Below, in pieces: positions 1-6,843 of a stretch of 9,133 nucleotides of DNA. Each line of letters begins with the position of its first letter. The stretch's first letter is position 1. Source of the DNA: Methanosarcinales archaeon (GTDB taxonomy: Archaea > Halobacteriota > Methanosarcinia > Methanosarcinales > Methanogasteraceae); the NCBI GenBank assembly GCA_003661105.1, contig QMVM01000069.1, forward strand, positions 1 to 9,133, read 5' to 3'. The translations under genes were made by a program, and so were the position numbers. The notes beneath the pieces are model-generated. The model searched no databases. It was given only the letters and a program-made list of their open reading frames with translations, and was not told where the DNA came from.

Positions 1-20
1 AAACCCCCACCCCACACAAT

Positions 21-40
21 CGCGCGAATCACTTCGCGCG
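21..40 (-). other. Stop-codon hairpin with GNRA tetraloop at the end of atpB
   Basis: On the coding strand this reads CGCGCGAA, then GTGA, then TTCGCGCG: eight perfect base pairs closed by a GUGA loop, which fits the GNRA tetraloop class. The atpB stop TGA is the last three bases of that loop. It is followed by a G-rich run (about 3-16) and three Ts at the window edge, not by a long U tract, so it does not look like a simple terminator. It could be an mRNA stability or processing element, or could affect translation of the gene that follows. The structure is read directly from the sequence; the function is inferred. Confidence 0.75.
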
Positions 41-1405
41 ATGTGCCGGATGATACTTCGCGATCGTCTCGCTGTCCATCCGCGTCAACTGTGCCTCTGG
101 CAGTTCGGCAAGCAGATTCCATCCGATCTCAAGCGTGGTATCGATGTCCCTGTCCTCATCCCGTCCCTGTCTGACGAACTGGTCCTCGAACATGTCAGCG
201 AACTCGAGGAATCTTCGATCACGCTCAGATAACGCCTCTTTCCCAACAATTGCAACAAGACCCCTGAGATCGTTTCCTTCGGCATAAGCCGCATACATCT
301 GGTCGGAAACTGCCTTGTGGTCTTCTCTTGTTTTGCCCTCGCCAATCCCGGAGTTCATCAGCCGTGAAAGCGATGGAAGTACATTGATCGGTGGATAAAT
401 CCCCTTCCTGTGCAGATCCCGTGAGACAACGATCTGCCCTTCTGTGATGTACCCGCTCAGATCAGGTATCGGGTGAGTTATGTCGTCTCCTGGCATCGAA
501 AGGATCGGGAACTGTGTGACAGAGCCTTTTCTGCCCTTGATAACGCCTGCCCGCTCGTAGATAGTTGAGAAATCGGTATACATGTATCCGGGATATCCCC
601 GCCGCCCGGGAACCTCCTCTCTTGCAGCACCCATCTGCCGGAGGGCTTCTGCGTAGTTTGTAAGGTCGGTGAGCACCACAAGTACGTGCATATCATGCTC
701 GTAAGCGAGATACTCGGCTGCCGTAAGCGCAAGCCTCGGCGTGATCAGCCGCTCGACAGCAGGATCGTCTGCGAGATTTAAGAAGACCACTGCACGCTCA
801 AGTGCGCCGGTCCGCTCGAAATCCTGCATGAAGGTCTGCGCCTCCTCGTTTGTGATTCCCATACCGGCAAAGACCACAGCAAACGCCTCCTCACTCCCTG
901 GCACCTTTGCCTGCCTTGCGATCTGAAGAGCGATGTCGTTGTGGGGGAGTCCTGATCCGGAGAAGATCGGCAGTTTCTGCCCGCGCACAAGCGTGTTCAT
1001 CCCATCGATCGTGGAGATGCCGGTCTGGATGAAATCCTCAGGCGGCTTTCTCGCATACGGGTTCATGGCAGCGCCGCTGATATCGATCCGGTCTTCGGGA
1101 ACGATTCTCGGACCGCCATCGAGCGGGTCTCCTGATCCTGAAAGGATCCGTCCAAGAAGGTCGATTGATACTGGCAGTTTGATGGTCTCGCCTGTGAACC
1201 TGACACCGCAACTCCGGTTCAAGCCACCTGTACCCTCGAAGACCTGAACCACGACGATGTCCTTGGAGGTGTCGAGAACCTGCCCGCGCTTCGTGGTTCC
1301 GTCTTCCAGTTTGATGTATACAAGTTCGTTATATCCGATCGGCTCGGTCTTCTCTACAAAGATAAGCGGTCCTGAGACCTCGTTAATCGTCTTATATTCC
1401 TTCAT
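29..1405 (-). CDS. atpB: A-type ATP synthase subunit B
   Basis: This is the non-catalytic regulatory subunit of the A1 head, which alternates with subunit A in an A3B3 ring at the cytoplasmic face of the membrane. The protein has 458 residues, the usual family length. The N-terminal beta-barrel begins MKEYKTINEVSGPL. The P-loop is degenerate, PIFSGSGLPHN at about 146-156, as expected for B subunits, which lack a working Walker A. The ATPase alpha/beta signature is PPINVLPSLS at 338-347. The ATG overlaps the atpA stop by 4 nt (ATGA), and a strong GGGAGG Shine-Dalgarno site lies 7 nt upstream at 1413-1418, so the start is secure and translation is probably coupled to atpA. The stop codon lies in the loop of a perfect hairpin (21-40). 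Subunit D would be expected next, beyond the window edge. The identification is very secure. Confidence 0.98.
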   Translation of the reverse strand: MKEYKTINEVSGPLIFVEKTEPIGYNELVYIKLEDGTTKRGQVLDTSKDIVVVQVFEGTGGLNRSCGVRFTGETIKLPVSIDLLGRILSGSGDPLDGGPRIVPEDRIDISGAAMNPYARKPPEDFIQTGISTIDGMNTLVRGQKLPIFSGSGLPHNDIALQIARQAKVPGSEEAFAVVFAGMGITNEEAQTFMQDFERTGALERAVVFLNLADDPAVERLITPRLALTAAEYLAYEHDMHVLVVLTDLTNYAEALRQMGAAREEVPGRRGYPGYMYTDFSTIYERAGVIKGRKGSVTQFPILSMPGDDITHPIPDLSGYITEGQIVVSRDLHRKGIYPPINVLPSLSRLMNSGIGEGKTREDHKAVSDQMYAAYAEGNDLRGLVAIVGKEALSERDRRFLEFADMFEDQFVRQGRDEDRDIDTTLEIGWNLLAELPEAQLTRMDSETIAKYHPAHRAK

Positions 1406-3144
1406 TTCACTGCCTCCCGCATCGTCTCAAACTCCTTATCCATCGTTGCGAGAACCTTGTCCAGTTCATTGTCAAGCTCTTTCTCGAACTTGACCTTTGT
1501 CAGATCGTCCTTCGATTTCACAGAGATGATGTCCTCAAGCGGGACCCCGCTTTCCAAAGCGTTGTTTGCCATATCGGAGTACTTTAAGATCGCTTTTATC
1601 AATCCATACTGGTGATCCATCGTACAGAACGTATCGACCGGATGGAATGCGTTTTGTTGCAGGAAAATTTCTCGAAGCATCCTGGCAACCTCCATCGTCA
1701 GTTGCTGATCCTCGGGAAGCGCATCCGAACCGACGAGCTGCACGATCTCATAAAGTTCCGACTCCTTCTGAAGTATCTCCATCGCTTCGCCACGCAGTTG
1801 CAGCCATTCAGGAGATACCTGCTCGTTGTACCAGTCTGATAGAAGATCGAGGTACAGGCTGTAACTCTCAAGCCAGTTGATCGATGGAAAATGCCTCTTC
1901 TGCGAGAGTTTCGCATCGAGAGCCCAGAAGACCTTGACGATCCTGAGTGTGTTCTGCGTCACTGGCTCAGAGAAGTCGCCGCCTGGCGGGGATACCGCGC
2001 CGATCACCGTAACCGATCCGGTAAGCCCTGATAGTGTGTCAACCCTTCCCGCGCGCTCATAAAACTCTGATAGTCTGGCAGAGAGATATGCAGGATATCC
2101 TTCCTCGCCAGGCATCTCTTCAAGTCGCGATGAGATCTCGCGCATCGCCTCTGCCCACCTCGATGTCGAATCAGCCATCAGCGAGACATCGTATCCCATA
2201 TCCCGGTAGTACTCGGCGATGGTGATCCCGGTGTATACCGATGCTTCTCTTGCCGCAACAGGCATGTTTGAAGTGTTTGCGATCAAAACGGTTCGTTCCA
2301 TCAGCGGCTTGCCTGTCTTCGGATCAGCCAGTTCGGGAAACTCGTTTAAAACATCAGCCATCTCATTCCCGCGCTCGCCGCACCCGATGTAGACCACGAT
2401 CTCGGTATCACTCCATTTTGCAAGTTGCTGCTGGGTAACGGTCTTACCGGATCCGAAAGGTCCCGGAATCGCGGCAGTCCCGCCCTTTGCAAGCGGGAAG
2501 AGTCCATCGAGGATCCGCTGCCCGGTTATCAAAGGAATATTCGGCATCAGTTTCTTGCGCGACGGTCTTGGTGCACGTACGGGCCACTTCTGCATCAATG
2601 TTAGTTCAGTACCGTCCGCAAGCTTGCAGATACAATCGGTCACCTTAAACGATCCCGATTTGATATCATCGACGACACCTGCCACGTTTGGTGGGACCAT
2701 AATCTTGTGTTCGATATGGGTCTCAGGAACCGTTCCGATGATGTCCCCGCCCTTAACTTCAGTGCCCTTTGTGACGACCGGGGTAAACTCCCACTCTCTG
2801 GCACGGTCAAGTCCGGGAGCGGTAACGCCGCGCTCGATGAAATCGCTCTTCATCAGCTCCATAAGTGCGGGAAGCGGGCGCTGTATTCCATCATAAATAC
2901 TCTCAAGGAGTCCTGGCCCAAGTTCGACAGATAACGGCATGCCTGTATTCTCGACAGGCTCGCCCGGCGCGATGTCTGATGTATCCTCATACACCTGAAT
3001 CGTAGATTTGTCGCCCTCTATACCTATCACCTCTCCCATAAGCCCCTCGTTGCCGACCTTGACCACATCATACATCTTTGTGGGTACATCGATGACGGTC
3101 ACGACCGGTCCTGCTATCCGGTATATAGTTCCTTTTACTTCCAA
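1402..3144 (-). CDS. atpA: A-type ATP synthase subunit A (catalytic)
   Basis: This is the catalytic subunit of the archaeal ATP synthase A1 head, which makes ATP from ADP and phosphate using the ion gradient. It has 580 residues, normal for the family. The N-terminal barrel (MEVKGTIYRIAGPV) is followed by the A-type insert (about residues 115-190). The Walker A motif is GPFGSGKT at 228-235, the conserved GERGNE holds the presumed catalytic Glu at 257, the Walker B region is SLMADSTSRW at 321-330, and the signature PSINWLESYS is at 420-429. The start codon is TTG at 3144-3142. It is chosen because family members begin MEVKG-IYR at this point and no ATG is available nearby in frame. It overlaps the end of atpF by 10 nt, which suggests translational coupling. 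The 3' end overlaps atpB by 4 nt. Confidence 0.98.
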   Translation of the reverse strand: MEVKGTIYRIAGPVVTVIDVPTKMYDVVKVGNEGLMGEVIGIEGDKSTIQVYEDTSDIAPGEPVENTGMPLSVELGPGLLESIYDGIQRPLPALMELMKSDFIERGVTAPGLDRAREWEFTPVVTKGTEVKGGDIIGTVPETHIEHKIMVPPNVAGVVDDIKSGSFKVTDCICKLADGTELTLMQKWPVRAPRPSRKKLMPNIPLITGQRILDGLFPLAKGGTAAIPGPFGSGKTVTQQQLAKWSDTEIVVYIGCGERGNEMADVLNEFPELADPKTGKPLMERTVLIANTSNMPVAAREASVYTGITIAEYYRDMGYDVSLMADSTSRWAEAMREISSRLEEMPGEEGYPAYLSARLSEFYERAGRVDTLSGLTGSVTVIGAVSPPGGDFSEPVTQNTLRIVKVFWALDAKLSQKRHFPSINWLESYSLYLDLLSDWYNEQVSPEWLQLRGEAMEILQKESELYEIVQLVGSDALPEDQQLTMEVARMLREIFLQQNAFHPVDTFCTMDHQYGLIKAILKYSDMANNALESGVPLEDIISVKSKDDLTKVKFEKELDNELDKVLATMDKEFETMREAVK

Positions 3145-3431
3145 AGATCAACACCTACTGCTTGTTTTATTTTTTCTCGTAACTGAGTAGTCTCTCCGCC
3201 CCCGACCAGAACCACAGTCGGCACGACCGATTCGTCGAGCGCCGATTGCAGCACATCCGGAAGAAGCGAAGCATCATCGTTATTCATGACCAGTATTCCA
3301 ACATCCTGATCCAGAAGTACTTTGCGCACGGTCGGTTCTATCGTATCCTCAGTGACTTCGTACGTCTTTCTCACACCTGCGAGTTTGAATCCGAGCGTGA
3401 AATCTCCGCGTCCGATTGTTGCAAGTTCCAT
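3135..3431 (-). CDS. atpF: A-type ATP synthase subunit F
   Basis: This is the small central-stalk subunit of the A1 part, which binds subunit D and takes part in coupling rotation to catalysis. The 98-residue product has the usual family length. It begins MELATIGRGDFTLGFKLAGV, where Ile-Gly-Arg-Gly-Asp followed by a Gly-Phe-Lys-Leu-Ala-Gly stretch is typical, and has the later Val-Leu-Val-Gly-Gly-Gly segment of this Rossmann-like fold. A GGAG Shine-Dalgarno site sits 5 nt before the ATG. The gene overlaps atpA by 10 nt. It is the first ATP synthase gene of the cluster here: subunits H, I, K, E and C, which often precede F in archaeal operons, are not upstream. A TATA box at 3522-3531 probably starts this transcript. 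Confidence 0.95.
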   Translation of the reverse strand: MELATIGRGDFTLGFKLAGVRKTYEVTEDTIEPTVRKVLLDQDVGILVMNNDDASLLPDVLQSALDESVVPTVVLVGGGETTQLREKIKQAVGVDLWK

Positions 3432-3521
3432 TTTATCTCCTGCTGACGATATGCTTCATCGATACCTCAATCAATGCTCTTCATCACTGTTAAATGATCA
3501 CTTCACACACTGTTCCGATGT

Positions 3522-3531
3522 GATAAATATC
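3522..3531 (-). promoter_or_regulatory. Putative TATA box for the atpFAB operon
   Basis: GATATTTATC on the minus strand resembles an archaeal TATA box. A start site about 25 nt downstream would fall near 3502 and leave a leader of roughly 70 nt before atpF. The element is flanked by an 8-bp inverted repeat, CCGATGTG (3515-3522) and CACATCGG (3578-3585). No transcript data are available, and read-through from grpE is an alternative. Confidence 0.45.
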
Positions 3532-3588
3532 TATTGGATTCGTGAGCCCATGTGATTGAAATTTCCTTGTTCAGTTCCACATCGGTGT

Positions 3589-3621
3589 CAGACATGTTTA
3601 GTCTGTCCGAACGTTGTTCGG
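3589..3621 (-). other. Tandem hairpins just after the grpE stop
   Basis: Two stem-loops lie in a row in the leader between grpE and atpF. The first has six perfect pairs, CCGAAC and GTTCGG with a 3-nt loop (3607-3621), and begins one base after the grpE stop codon. The second has CAGAC/GTCTG arms with a 7-nt loop (3589-3605). There is no U-rich tract, so they may be mRNA 3'-end or processing structures rather than a classic terminator. The remaining bases of the 191-bp gap hold the promoter candidate and a doubtful 30-codon frame (3503-3595). Confidence 0.5.
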
Positions 3622-3622
3622 C

Positions 3623-4165
3623 TCACTCTGCCACCTTGACCATGCAGGGGCGGATCACTTTTGATTTGAATCTGTACCCGCGTTGCAGTTCCTCAACGAT
3701 GGTGCCGCTTTCAGAGTCGCACTTCACCCGGGCGATCGTCTCATGCAGGTATGGATCGAATATCTCGCCGACCGACTCTATCGGGAAGACCTCTTCCTTC
3801 TCGAGTACGTCATGAAACTGCCGTAGAATCATCTCTATTCCTTTTTTGATGTGGTCCGCATCATGATCCTGCTGAACAGATCCGAGAGCCCGCTCAAGAT
3901 TGTCGACCACATCGAGGATCGACAAGATGAGCGATTCGTTTGCGTATTCGACCGATTCGACCGTCTCTTTCGCGGTTCTCTTCTTGTAATTCGCAAAATC
4001 CGCCTGCAATCTCTGCAATCGGTCGAAATGCGAGTTTGCCTTCTCCTCGCATTCCGTGAGCCGCTCTTTCAACGCCTGAAGCGATTCTGCACCGGCGTCT
4101 GCATCCGCACCCTCTGCGACATCAACTTCCGGAGCGCCTGACTCCTCGATCTCAGAATCGGTCAT
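3623..4165 (-). CDS. grpE: GrpE, nucleotide exchange factor of DnaK
   Basis: GrpE releases ADP from the Hsp70 chaperone DnaK and so resets it for another folding cycle in the cytoplasm. From ATG 4165 the product has 180 residues, typical of GrpE. An acidic, flexible N-terminus (about 1-27) is followed by a long alpha-helix (about 28-75, predicted coiled-coil dimer stem) with Ala-Asp-Phe-Ala-Asn-Tyr-Lys-Lys-Arg. The C-terminal beta domain has the family signature from GEIFDPYLHETIA (about 133) to RGYRFKSKVIRPCMVKV near the end. An in-frame ATG at 4228 is rejected because the added residues only shadow the end of the thermosome gene. The chosen start overlaps the thermosome gene by 14 nt and has no clear Shine-Dalgarno site, so coupled translation is likely. 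No dnaK or dnaJ lies next to it. Confidence 0.95.
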   Translation of the reverse strand: MTDSEIEESGAPEVDVAEGADADAGAESLQALKERLTECEEKANSHFDRLQRLQADFANYKKRTAKETVESVEYANESLILSILDVVDNLERALGSVQQDHDADHIKKGIEMILRQFHDVLEKEEVFPIESVGEIFDPYLHETIARVKCDSESGTIVEELQRGYRFKSKVIRPCMVKVAE

Positions 4166-5783
4166 AGTCGTGTGGTGCCTGTCCCGGTGACGGAGCCAGT
4201 TCCTTGCGCTCGGACGCGAGTACATCATCGACCTTGAGGATCATGACCGTGGCATCGGTAGCGGATTTCAGGGACTGGATCTTCACCTGTAGCGGCTCGA
4301 TTACGCCATTTTCGTACATATCGATGACATCGCTGTTGTACACATCGATGCCGGATGTTGTGCCGCCGGCTATGTGCTTCGCTTTGAGCATGGTCATCAT
4401 GTCGGTCGAGTCAAGCCCTGCATTCTCTGCGAGTGTGTACGGGATCGTTTCCAGAGCATCCGCGAACGCATCGACCGCAAGTTGCTCCTTGCCACCGATC
4501 GTTCGAGCATACTCTCTGAGGTGGAGTGAAAGTTCAATCTCACATGCGCCTCCGCCAGCAACGACCGTATTAGCCTTGACAACATCAGCCACAACCCGCA
4601 GCGCATCGCCAATCGCACCCTCGACGGTATCCAGAACATGTTCCGTGCCGCCGCGAACGACGATGGAAACGGTCTTCGGATCCGGGCAGTCCTTTATATA
4701 GATCAGCTCCTCATCATCCGAGCCTTTCTCCTCAACAATACCTGCTGTGCCGAGATCGATCTTCTCCACATCCACAATATTTGAGAGGATCGTTGCGCCA
4801 GTGGCACGTGAGATCGCTTCCAGATCGTTGTCATTGACCCGCGCAACCCCGAGTATGCCGCGTTTGACAAGATATGTTTGCGCAGACTCAGTAATACTCT
4901 GGGTGCAGAAGACGGCATTCACGCCGATATTGTAAAGGCTATCAACATCTGACTTGATAGCAGACTCCTCTCCAGCATACATCTCCTCCAATTGCGTAGC
5001 AGAGGTTACTTTCATCTTTTCGTTGGTCTTTCCGCCAGGCGCCTTGGCAAACTTCCGGAATTCGATTCCCGAGGTCAACAGCGCAATATGTGCATCCTTG
5101 ACACGTTTTGGCATCGCATCGTGTACACGCCTCTTGTCGATCACGACACCTGAGATCAGTTCGGTGTCCTCGATGCTTTTACCGATGCTCTGCTGGATCC
5201 TGACGTTATTAAAGACATCGATATCCCCGTTTTTAATGAGTTGTATCGCACGTACGCAGATTGGTGCCAGATCATCACACGCGATGGATTTTCCGACCAT
5301 TGCAGTTGCTGCGATACTCTGTAAAAGATCGGTGTCATCCTCTGCGACATCGATTGCAAGTTCGCCTAAAATTTCCTGTGATTTCTGTTCTGCCAGTTTA
5401 TACCCTGCAATAACCGTTGTTGGGTGGATGCCCCGCTCCAGCAGTCCGCCTGCCTTTTTAAGCAGTTCTCCTGCAAACACGACAGACGTAGTGGTACCAT
5501 CCCCGACTTCCTTTTCCTGCGTATTCGCAACAGCAACGATCGTTTTTGCGCTTGGGTGCTCCACAGCTATCTTGCGCAAAATGGTCTCGCCATCGTTGGT
5601 GATCGTGACATCCCCTGCCACATCTACGAGCATCTTGTCCATGCCGCGTGGACCAAACGTCGATTTTACCATGTTTGACACCGCCATAGCAGCGGCGATG
5701 TTCATCTGCAATGCATCCTTTCCACGTACATGTTCCTTACTTGGGTCTACTACAATTATTGGTTGAGTGATCTGTCCAGCCAT
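4152..5783 (-). CDS. Thermosome subunit (group II chaperonin, CCT/TCP-1 family)
   Basis: This is an ATP-driven folding chamber subunit of the archaeal cytoplasm that forms double rings with a built-in lid. It has 543 residues, the usual length. TCP-1 signatures are visible: STFGPRGMDKMLVD (41-54), ITNDGETILRKIAVEHP (61-77) and the nucleotide-binding EVGDGTTT (92-99). The apical domain spans roughly 210-370, with the lid protrusion about 240-275. Asp393 in GDALRVV aligns with the catalytic Asp by family pattern, followed by VVAGGGACEIE (407-417). The C-terminus ends APSPGQAPHDYDRF and lacks the Gly-Gly-Met repeats common in this family. The start is fixed by GGAGG (5790-5794) 6 nt upstream. 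The gene has its own TATA box and overlaps grpE by 14 nt. Which subunit type (alpha, beta or other) cannot be told. Confidence 0.97.
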   Translation of the reverse strand: MAGQITQPIIVVDPSKEHVRGKDALQMNIAAAMAVSNMVKSTFGPRGMDKMLVDVAGDVTITNDGETILRKIAVEHPSAKTIVAVANTQEKEVGDGTTTSVVFAGELLKKAGGLLERGIHPTTVIAGYKLAEQKSQEILGELAIDVAEDDTDLLQSIAATAMVGKSIACDDLAPICVRAIQLIKNGDIDVFNNVRIQQSIGKSIEDTELISGVVIDKRRVHDAMPKRVKDAHIALLTSGIEFRKFAKAPGGKTNEKMKVTSATQLEEMYAGEESAIKSDVDSLYNIGVNAVFCTQSITESAQTYLVKRGILGVARVNDNDLEAISRATGATILSNIVDVEKIDLGTAGIVEEKGSDDEELIYIKDCPDPKTVSIVVRGGTEHVLDTVEGAIGDALRVVADVVKANTVVAGGGACEIELSLHLREYARTIGGKEQLAVDAFADALETIPYTLAENAGLDSTDMMTMLKAKHIAGGTTSGIDVYNSDVIDMYENGVIEPLQVKIQSLKSATDATVMILKVDDVLASERKELAPSPGQAPHDYDRF

Positions 5784-5789
5784 TACGAG

Positions 5790-5794
5790 CCTCC
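5790..5794 (-). promoter_or_regulatory. Shine-Dalgarno site of the thermosome gene
   Basis: GGAGG on the minus strand lies 6 nt before the ATG. It settles the start and implies a leadered mRNA, unlike the upstream radical SAM gene. Confidence 0.8.
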
Positions 5795-5824
5795 GTAATT
5801 GTTATATTCCAACTGATAGTACTT

Positions 5825-5833
5825 CTATAAAAA
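5825..5833 (-). promoter_or_regulatory. TATA box of the thermosome-grpE operon
   Basis: TTTTTATAG on the minus strand is a good archaeal TATA match. A start site about 25 nt downstream falls near 5804, giving a leader of about 20 nt that still contains the GGAGG site. The short inverted repeat ATAG-N5-CTAT (5816-5828) overlaps the downstream side of the box, a position where archaeal repressors often bind. The same T run follows the hairpin of the preceding gene. Confidence 0.6.
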
Positions 5834-5859
5834 GATTGCGGATAGGCTGGCAGATCCAT

Positions 5860-5877
5860 TGACCGGAATGCCGGTCA
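5860..5877 (-). terminator. Stem-loop at the stop of the radical SAM gene, possible terminator
   Basis: The coding strand reads TGACCGG, CATT, CCGGTCA: seven perfect base pairs with a 4-nt loop. The first three bases of the stem are the stop codon itself. A run of five Ts follows about 26 nt downstream, which also forms part of the thermosome TATA box. It may mark the 3' end of the transcript, though the distance to the T run is long for a hairpin-type terminator. Confidence 0.5.
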
Positions 5878-6843
5878 CACCCACTCATAATGCGCTAGCA
5901 CTTCCGGTTTAAAGTCGTAGAGGAGACTGTTTTCAACATATCCAAAGAATAGGCACCCGCCACATGCCTCTGACGCCCTTTTCCGCAGGTCTTTTGACGA
6001 CTTCCAGACATTCAGAATGCCGTCACTCACATCCCCGAGATGTGTCCTTGCGACCCGGCAGTTCTCGATCCTGCCATCAGCAGTGACATGGAGTACGATA
6101 TCGCTGGCATGGCACCTGAAATCAGGTTTTAAGTTCTTTACCATCTCCAGGTATGTCAGGGAATTGATGATCGGGAACTTGCTCTTCTTGAGTCCGATGA
6201 TCTGATCGACCGCCCTTCTGTATGCTCCCAGGTCCCTGATCCCTAGCTCCTCCCAGATCCTCCCGGATATCCCACCAAACTCATGGATCGGTTCGAATGA
6301 TATCCGAACGCCGAGATCACGCGCCAGATATATCAGATTCCTGATCTCATCCAGATTCTTTCCACTGATCACGCAGTTTAAGAGGATGCTGTGACCCGCC
6401 TCCTTCGCGTCCATTATCCCATCCAGCACGCAATCGAATTCAAATCCCCTGATCTCCCGAAATGTCTTTATCCCGTCCAGAGAGACTGACAGGTAATCGA
6501 GGTCCGATAGATCCGGGATTCGCTTCTTCAGGAGTTTTCCGTTGGTTATGAGCGATGTCATCATCCCGAGGTCGTGGGCATGCTTTAGGATTTCGGGGAG
6601 GTCCTTTCGCAGAAGCGGCTCGGCAGTCCATGCATTATAGGCTCCGATTCCAAATGATCTTGCCTCATCGAGGAGACTTAGTACCTCTCCAGTCCCCATC
6701 TCCGCGCCCTCCTCCTTCCAGTACTCGCAGAACTTGCAATGGAGGTTGCATCTCGCATTGATCCCGTGTGATAGGACAAAGGGTCTTTTCCGGACCCTGA
6801 GCTGCCAGAGAGCTTTCGATGCCAGCACCGGTGAGAATGCCAT
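5875..6843 (-). CDS. Radical SAM protein with SPASM-like C-terminal cysteines
   Basis: The protein is predicted to cleave S-adenosylmethionine with a [4Fe-4S] cluster; its substrate is unknown. It has 322 residues. The cluster motif is CNLHCKFC with Cys32, Cys36 and Cys39. The SAM-binding strand that normally carries Gly-Gly-Glu-Pro reads NAWTAEPLLRKDL (70-82). SLITNG (97-102) and LSVSLDG (118-124) follow the usual TIM-barrel order. The C-terminal part has Cys244, Cys262, Cys294 and Cys297, with DGRIENCRV and a CGGC pair, similar to SPASM or twitch domains that hold an extra cluster. The N-terminus (ALWQLRVRKRPFVLSHGINARC) resembles MoaA/PqqE/HpnH-type enzymes only in a general way. The ATG lies about 31 nt after the middle of a TATA box, so the message is probably almost leaderless. 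The class is certain; the reaction is open. Confidence 0.9.
   Translation of the reverse strand: MAFSPVLASKALWQLRVRKRPFVLSHGINARCNLHCKFCEYWKEEGAEMGTGEVLSLLDEARSFGIGAYNAWTAEPLLRKDLPEILKHAHDLGMMTSLITNGKLLKKRIPDLSDLDYLSVSLDGIKTFREIRGFEFDCVLDGIMDAKEAGHSILLNCVISGKNLDEIRNLIYLARDLGVRISFEPIHEFGGISGRIWEELGIRDLGAYRRAVDQIIGLKKSKFPIINSLTYLEMVKNLKPDFRCHASDIVLHVTADGRIENCRVARTHLGDVSDGILNVWKSSKDLRKRASEACGGCLFFGYVENSLLYDFKPEVLAHYEWV

Noticed and set aside
4166..4228. Longer GrpE starting at ATG 4228
   Set aside because: The 21 extra residues (MMYSRPSARNW...) are read out of frame from the thermosome 3' end, and GrpE proteins normally begin with an acidic tail as seen from 4165.
4954..5766. Long open frame (270 codons) on the plus strand
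   Set aside because: It is entirely antisense to the thermosome gene, its translation is low-complexity Ser/Ala/Ile-rich, and it has no recognisable domain. It is a codon-bias shadow.
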